DNA of 64,000 bases. It comes from Desulfotignum sp. (lineage in GTDB: Bacteria > Desulfobacterota > Desulfobacteria > Desulfobacterales > Desulfobacteraceae). Within the stretch, counting starts at the first letter, position 1. Each line of letters opens with the position of its first letter. This document shows positions 59,554 through 64,000 of this stretch, piece by piece. A program made the position numbers and the translations under genes. Location: contig JAABSA010000002.1 of NCBI GenBank assembly GCA_011390635.1, forward strand, positions 62,308 through 126,307. Direction: 5' to 3'. Below the pieces are notes generated by a model that worked only from the letters and a program-made list of their open reading frames with translations, was not told where the DNA came from and searched no databases.

Positions 59554-62024
59554 ACTGATGGATTTTTGCCTGCCGATACAGGGCCGCTTTTTCCTCCCTT
59601 GTTTTCAAACACCTGCTTGTACACTTCTTTGTAATGTTTAACAAAGGAAAAATCAATTCCCTCTTTGATATGTTCAGGCAGTTTTTCAAATTCACTGATA
59701 CACCCTTCGGGCAGGATGATCTCATTGATGCCGGATCTGCGGGCCGCAATGATCTTTTCCTTGATTCCCCCCACAGGCAATACTTTGCCTGTGAGGGTGA
59801 TCTCACCGGTCATGGCCAGAGGTCTGTTGATCACTTTTTTCCGGGCCAGGGACACAAGGGCCGTGGTAATGGTGATGCCGGCACTGGGTCCGTCTTTGGG
59901 CGTGGCACCTTCCGGCACATGCAGATGGATAAAGGCCTCATCAAAATAGGCGGGAGAAATGCCAAGGGTTTTGGCATTGGCCCGCACATGGGACAGGGCA
60001 ATGGAAGCTGATTCCTGCATCACATCCCCGAGCTTGCCGGTGAGCTTGATGCCGGATCCTTTTTCATGGACCTTCACCACCTCAATGGGCATGGTAACCC
60101 CGCCCATTGACGTCCAGGCAAGACCTGTGGCAATGCCCACCCCCTGCATCTGTTTTTCTGTTTTAAACATCGGAAGACCCAGGAATTTTTCCAGGGATTT
60201 GATGGTCACCCGAACCCTTTGCTTTTCCCCTTTTAAAATAGTGACAATGCTTTTGCGGATAATCTTGTTGAGCAGTTTTTCCAGATTCCGCACCCCTGCC
60301 TCCCTGGCGTATCCTTCAATCAGATGGCGGATGGTGGGATCGGTGATGGTAATGGTGGTGGCTGCCAGTTTGTTGCGTTTGAGCAGCTTGGGCCACAGAT
60401 GTTTCCGGGCGATTTCTATTTTTTCCTGGGTAATGTATCCTGACAGGTTGATTCTGTCCATGCGGTCAAGCAGCGGACCGGGAATGGTATCCAGGGTATT
60501 GGCCGTACAGATGAACAATACTTTGGATAAATCAATGCGCAGATCCATGTAATGGTCTAAAAATTCGCCATTCTGTTCCGGATCCAGCACCTCCAGCAGG
60601 GCGGATGCCGGATCACCCTGGTAGGAAATGCCGATCTTGTCCACCTCATCGAGCATGATCACGGGGTTGGCCACTTTTGTGTCTTTGAGAGCCTGGACCA
60701 TTTTACCGGGCATGGCCCCTACATAGGTTCTGCGGTGCCCCTTAATTTCCGCCTCATCCCGGATACCCCCCAGACTGAACCGATAAAATTTGCGGCCCAA
60801 AGCCTCGGCAATGGATTTACCGATGGAGGTTTTGCCCACACCGGGCGGGCCCACAAACAAAATGATGGAACCGGAGACATCTTTTTTATAGACCCCTGCG
60901 GCAAAAAATTCAATGATCCGCTCTTTGACATCGGACAGTCCGGCATGGTCCCGGTCCAGCACTTTTTCCGCCCGCTGGATATCAATGTTGTCCTCGGAAT
61001 ACACCCCCCAGGGAAATGAGGTGACCCAGTCAAGATAGTTCCGGGTGACCCCGTATTCAGCCGACCCGGTTTCCAGGACCGAAAGTTTTTCGATCTCCTC
61101 TTCAAACCGCTTGGTCACATGCTCGGGCGGTTCCAGTTCCGCAAACCGTTGTTTGAACCGATCCACATCCGAGGTCTTGTCATCCTTCTGCATTCCCAGT
61201 TCTTTCTGGATGGCCTTGAGCTGTTCCTTAAGAAAAAACTTGCGCTTGTTCTCATCCACCTGGGTATTGAGATCCTTGCGGATCTGGGTTTGGAGCTTGG
61301 CAATCTCAATTTCCTTTTGCAACAGCATCAGCACCCGCTTCATACGCTCAATCACTGATTCTGTTTCCAGAATTTCCTGGAGCACATCACCGGATGCCGT
61401 TGTGATGCCGGCGGCAAAATCGGCCAAAGGAGACGGCTGATCCGGGCTGAACCGTCCCAGGTATTGTTTGAGTTCTTCAGAATACAAGGGATTGAGAGAA
61501 AGCAGCTGCTTGATGGAACTGATAATGGAAATGGCATAGGCCTTGAGCTTGTCTTCATCTTCCTTCAAGGGTTTGAAATATTCCACCTGGACCACAAAAG
61601 GGGGTTTGTCCGATAAAAACTTTTTTATCTTGAACCGCTCCAGGCCCTGGGCTATGAACTGGATATTGTCTTCCACCTCCACCATGTTGAGCATCCGCAC
61701 CACGCACCCCACTTCAGGAAAGTCCTCTTTATAGACATACTTTCCTTTCACTTCCGATAGATAGCTGAGTCCCAGCAGGTTATGGGAATCATTGGCCGCC
61801 TTGGCAAGGGTTGTTTCCCACCGCTGTTTGCTCACCACCAGGGGCTGGACCTGGGCCGGCAGGTGGGGACGGCCAGTTATAGGCACCAGGTAGAGGATGT
61901 CGGGTTTATGGCTCTGGCGGATGAGCTGGCCCCCTGTTTTTTCTTTCTTATCAGTACCCGTGTTTTCATCTTCATCGTCACTATCTACAATCTCAGGGGT
62001 AATGGTTGTGTTGTCATCAGTCAT
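59550..62024 (-). CDS. lon: ATP-dependent protease La (Lon)
   Basis: FVGPPGVGKTSIGKSIAEALGRKFYRFSLGGIRDEAEIKGHRRTYVGAMPG, PKDGPSAGITI. Confidence 0.98.
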   Translation of the reverse strand: MTDDNTTITPEIVDSDDEDENTGTDKKEKTGGQLIRQSHKPDILYLVPITGRPHLPAQVQPLVVSKQRWETTLAKAANDSHNLLGLSYLSEVKGKYVYKEDFPEVGCVVRMLNMVEVEDNIQFIAQGLERFKIKKFLSDKPPFVVQVEYFKPLKEDEDKLKAYAISIISSIKQLLSLNPLYSEELKQYLGRFSPDQPSPLADFAAGITTASGDVLQEILETESVIERMKRVLMLLQKEIEIAKLQTQIRKDLNTQVDENKRKFFLKEQLKAIQKELGMQKDDKTSDVDRFKQRFAELEPPEHVTKRFEEEIEKLSVLETGSAEYGVTRNYLDWVTSFPWGVYSEDNIDIQRAEKVLDRDHAGLSDVKERIIEFFAAGVYKKDVSGSIILFVGPPGVGKTSIGKSIAEALGRKFYRFSLGGIRDEAEIKGHRRTYVGAMPGKMVQALKDTKVANPVIMLDEVDKIGISYQGDPASALLEVLDPEQNGEFLDHYMDLRIDLSKVLFICTANTLDTIPGPLLDRMDRINLSGYITQEKIEIARKHLWPKLLKRNKLAATTITITDPTIRHLIEGYAREAGVRNLEKLLNKIIRKSIVTILKGEKQRVRVTIKSLEKFLGLPMFKTEKQMQGVGIATGLAWTSMGGVTMPIEVVKVHEKGSGIKLTGKLGDVMQESASIALSHVRANAKTLGISPAYFDEAFIHLHVPEGATPKDGPSAGITITTALVSLARKKVINRPLAMTGEITLTGKVLPVGGIKEKIIAARRSGINEIILPEGCISEFEKLPEHIKEGIDFSFVKHYKEVYKQVFENKGGKSGPVSAGKNPSV

Positions 62025-62135
62025 ATATTCACCTCAGCTATGCGTTGGCATTTGCAATCAATAATATCTATACTATAATATTTTTTTTCCCCATGACAAC
62101 CCACAAAGCCAAAATCCATACCATGGACAAAGAGA

Positions 62136-64000
62136 TTACGACATGATCCAGGTGGCGGTCTGGAAAAACGCGATGGACACCCCCAGGGCCAGCAGGGTGT
62201 TGAACGCCATGGAAAACGCTCCCCATTTCCATGATCCTGCTTCTTTTGCAATGCAGACCACGGCAACAAAACAGGGGGAGTAAAAAATGGTGAACAGAAT
62301 CAGGCTGAAGGCGGTGATGGGTCCCCATCCGGGGGCAGACTGCAGCCGCTCAGACAAAGACCCGGCATCTTCAGGGTCCACATCTCCTAAAGAATAGGCA
62401 GTTCCCAGGGTGGACACCACCACCTCTTTGGCAGCAAATCCCCCCACCAGGGCAATATTGGTCTGCCAGTCAAACCCTGCCAGGCGGGTCACAGGCTCCA
62501 GGACCATTCCCATGCGGCCGGCAATGGAATGCCGCAGGGCTGCGGAAGCCGGATCCACTTGTTCTTCACCTGTCTGCCAGACCGCCTCCTGTTGGGTTCC
62601 TGCCGGGGCAGAATCAGCCATTATTGGGGTGTCCAGCCGGGGAAAGGTCATCATGGCCCACAGAATAATGGAAATACCCAGGATGACCGTGCCTGCTTTT
62701 TTGATATACTGCCAGGTCCGCTCCCAGGTATGGATGGCCAGACCCTTGAAGGTGGGCAGCCTGTAGGGCGGCAGTTCCATGACAAAGGGGGTTGCCGGCC
62801 CCTGTATGACCGTGGACCGCAGCAGCTTGGCCACCAGCAGGGCACCCACCCAGGAAATCAGGGTGATGATGAACATTACCCGGGCCTGGTTCTCACTGAA
62901 AAATGCCGCCACCAGCAGTGCGTACACCGGCAGTTTGGCCCCGCAGTTCATGAAAGGCACTGTGAGCAGGGTGGCCAGCCGTTCCTTGGGAGACTTGAGG
63001 GTCCTGGCTGCCATGACACCGGGCACGGCGCAGCCCCCGGCGATGCCGCCGGAGACGATAAAGGCCATGACTGATGCGCCATGGAGACCGAACAGCCGGA
63101 AAATCCGGTCCAGCATGAATGCCATCCGGGCCAGATACCCGGTATCCTCCAGAAAGGATATTCCTAAAAACATGAACATGATCAACGGCACAAATCCCAA
63201 CACCCCGCCAACCCCGTCAATGATGCCGGAAATCACAAGGGACTTGAGCAGTCCATCGGAAAGCAGGCCGGCAACCCTGCCCGCAAGCCAGCCGAAAAAA
63301 TCTTCACACCATCCCACAGGTACCGCACTGTATGCAAAGGTGAACTGATACAATCCCATGAGCACCGCCACCATGAGCATGGGCCCCAGGAACCGGTGGG
63401 TGACGATTTTATCTATTTTATCAGAGGTCTCAATCCGGTTTTTATCCCGGGTGTGGGTCATCACCCCCTGCTTGAGAATGGATGTAATGAACCCGTAGCG
63501 CTGGTCGGCGATCATGCCTTCCGGGTGGGTGTCCAGGGTGGCATCCAGATGATGGGTCAGTTTCTGCGCCACCGATGACAGCCAGGAATCCATCTGTGGA
63601 TTCTGTTCTTTTCCCATTTCCAGGATCTGCACATCATTTTCCAGGTATTTTAGGGCCACCCACCGGGGAAGGTATCGGTCGGTCAAAAAATGTTCAGAAC
63701 TGATCTTTTCCACCATCTCATCCAGGGCTTCGTCAATGTCCCGGCCATAGGAGATTTTCAAGGGTGCGGGCCGGATTTCGGCATGTTCTGCCACTGTTTT
63801 GAGCAGATCATCTCTGCCTTTCCCGGTCCGGGCCACCATGGGCACCACCGGCAACCCCAGCAGGGAAGACAGCTTTGCAATGTCAATGTCAATGCCCCGT
63901 TTTTTTGCCACATCCATCATATTCAGCGCAATGCAGACAGGTGTACCCATTTCCATGAACTGGAGGGTCAGATACAGGTTGCGCTCCAGATTGGATGCAT
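62136..64000 (-). CDS. feoB: Ferrous iron transport protein B (N-terminus beyond the window edge)
   Basis: [80 protein letters not shown]; frame open to base 64000. Confidence 0.96.
   Translation of the reverse strand, partial: ASNLERNLYLTLQFMEMGTPVCIALNMMDVAKKRGIDIDIAKLSSLLGLPVVPMVARTGKGRDDLLKTVAEHAEIRPAPLKISYGRDIDEALDEMVEKISSEHFLTDRYLPRWVALKYLENDVQILEMGKEQNPQMDSWLSSVAQKLTHHLDATLDTHPEGMIADQRYGFITSILKQGVMTHTRDKNRIETSDKIDKIVTHRFLGPMLMVAVLMGLYQFTFAYSAVPVGWCEDFFGWLAGRVAGLLSDGLLKSLVISGIIDGVGGVLGFVPLIMFMFLGISFLEDTGYLARMAFMLDRIFRLFGLHGASVMAFIVSGGIAGGCAVPGVMAARTLKSPKERLATLLTVPFMNCGAKLPVYALLVAAFFSENQARVMFIITLISWVGALLVAKLLRSTVIQGPATPFVMELPPYRLPTFKGLAIHTWERTWQYIKKAGTVILGISIILWAMMTFPRLDTPIMADSAPAGTQQEAVWQTGEEQVDPASAALRHSIAGRMGMVLEPVTRLAGFDWQTNIALVGGFAAKEVVVSTLGTAYSLGDVDPEDAGSLSERLQSAPGWGPITAFSLILFTIFYSPCFVAVVCIAKEAGSWKWGAFSMAFNTLLALGVSIAFFQTATWIMS

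Noticed and set aside
1-64000. CRISPR arrays, transposases, integrases or prophage genes
   Set aside because: No regularly spaced repeats and no recognisable mobile-element proteins in the ORF list.

Overview
This 64 kb chromosomal window looks like an anaerobic deltaproteobacterium of the Desulfobacterales type; that is inferred from gene content, not tested. Most is housekeeping: purL(partial)-rseP-dxr-cdsA-uppS-frr-pyrH-tsf-rpsB, prmC-prfA-rpmE-rho, coaE, ndk, tRNA-Gln(CUG), ahcY/metK/adenosine kinase, lon and feoB(partial). Several accessory modules stand out. (1) The supplied ORF track misses three UGA-recoded genes: a SelW/Rdx-like CxxU protein (34280..34507), an MvhD-like protein (37138..37587) and a giant HdrA-like protein (37584..42038). 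Each has a bSECIS-like hairpin just 3' of the UGA. The last two form a tight operon with metV-metF, suggesting a Sec-containing, flavin-bifurcating methylene-THF reductase. (2) An NrtA/SsuA-type ABC operon encodes three paralogous binding-protein domains with an HPCC motif. One is fused behind a CheY-type receiver domain without a signal peptide, and cheD lies next to the operon. (3) There is an aa3-type cytochrome oxidase cluster with SCO and DOMON proteins. (4) There is a bacterial phosphagen (arginine-kinase-like) kinase. (5) A yqeC/mocA pair lies beside a Dpp/Opp-type ABC transporter and a truncated TsaA/TrmO-like ORF. No CRISPR arrays, prophages or transposons were recognised.
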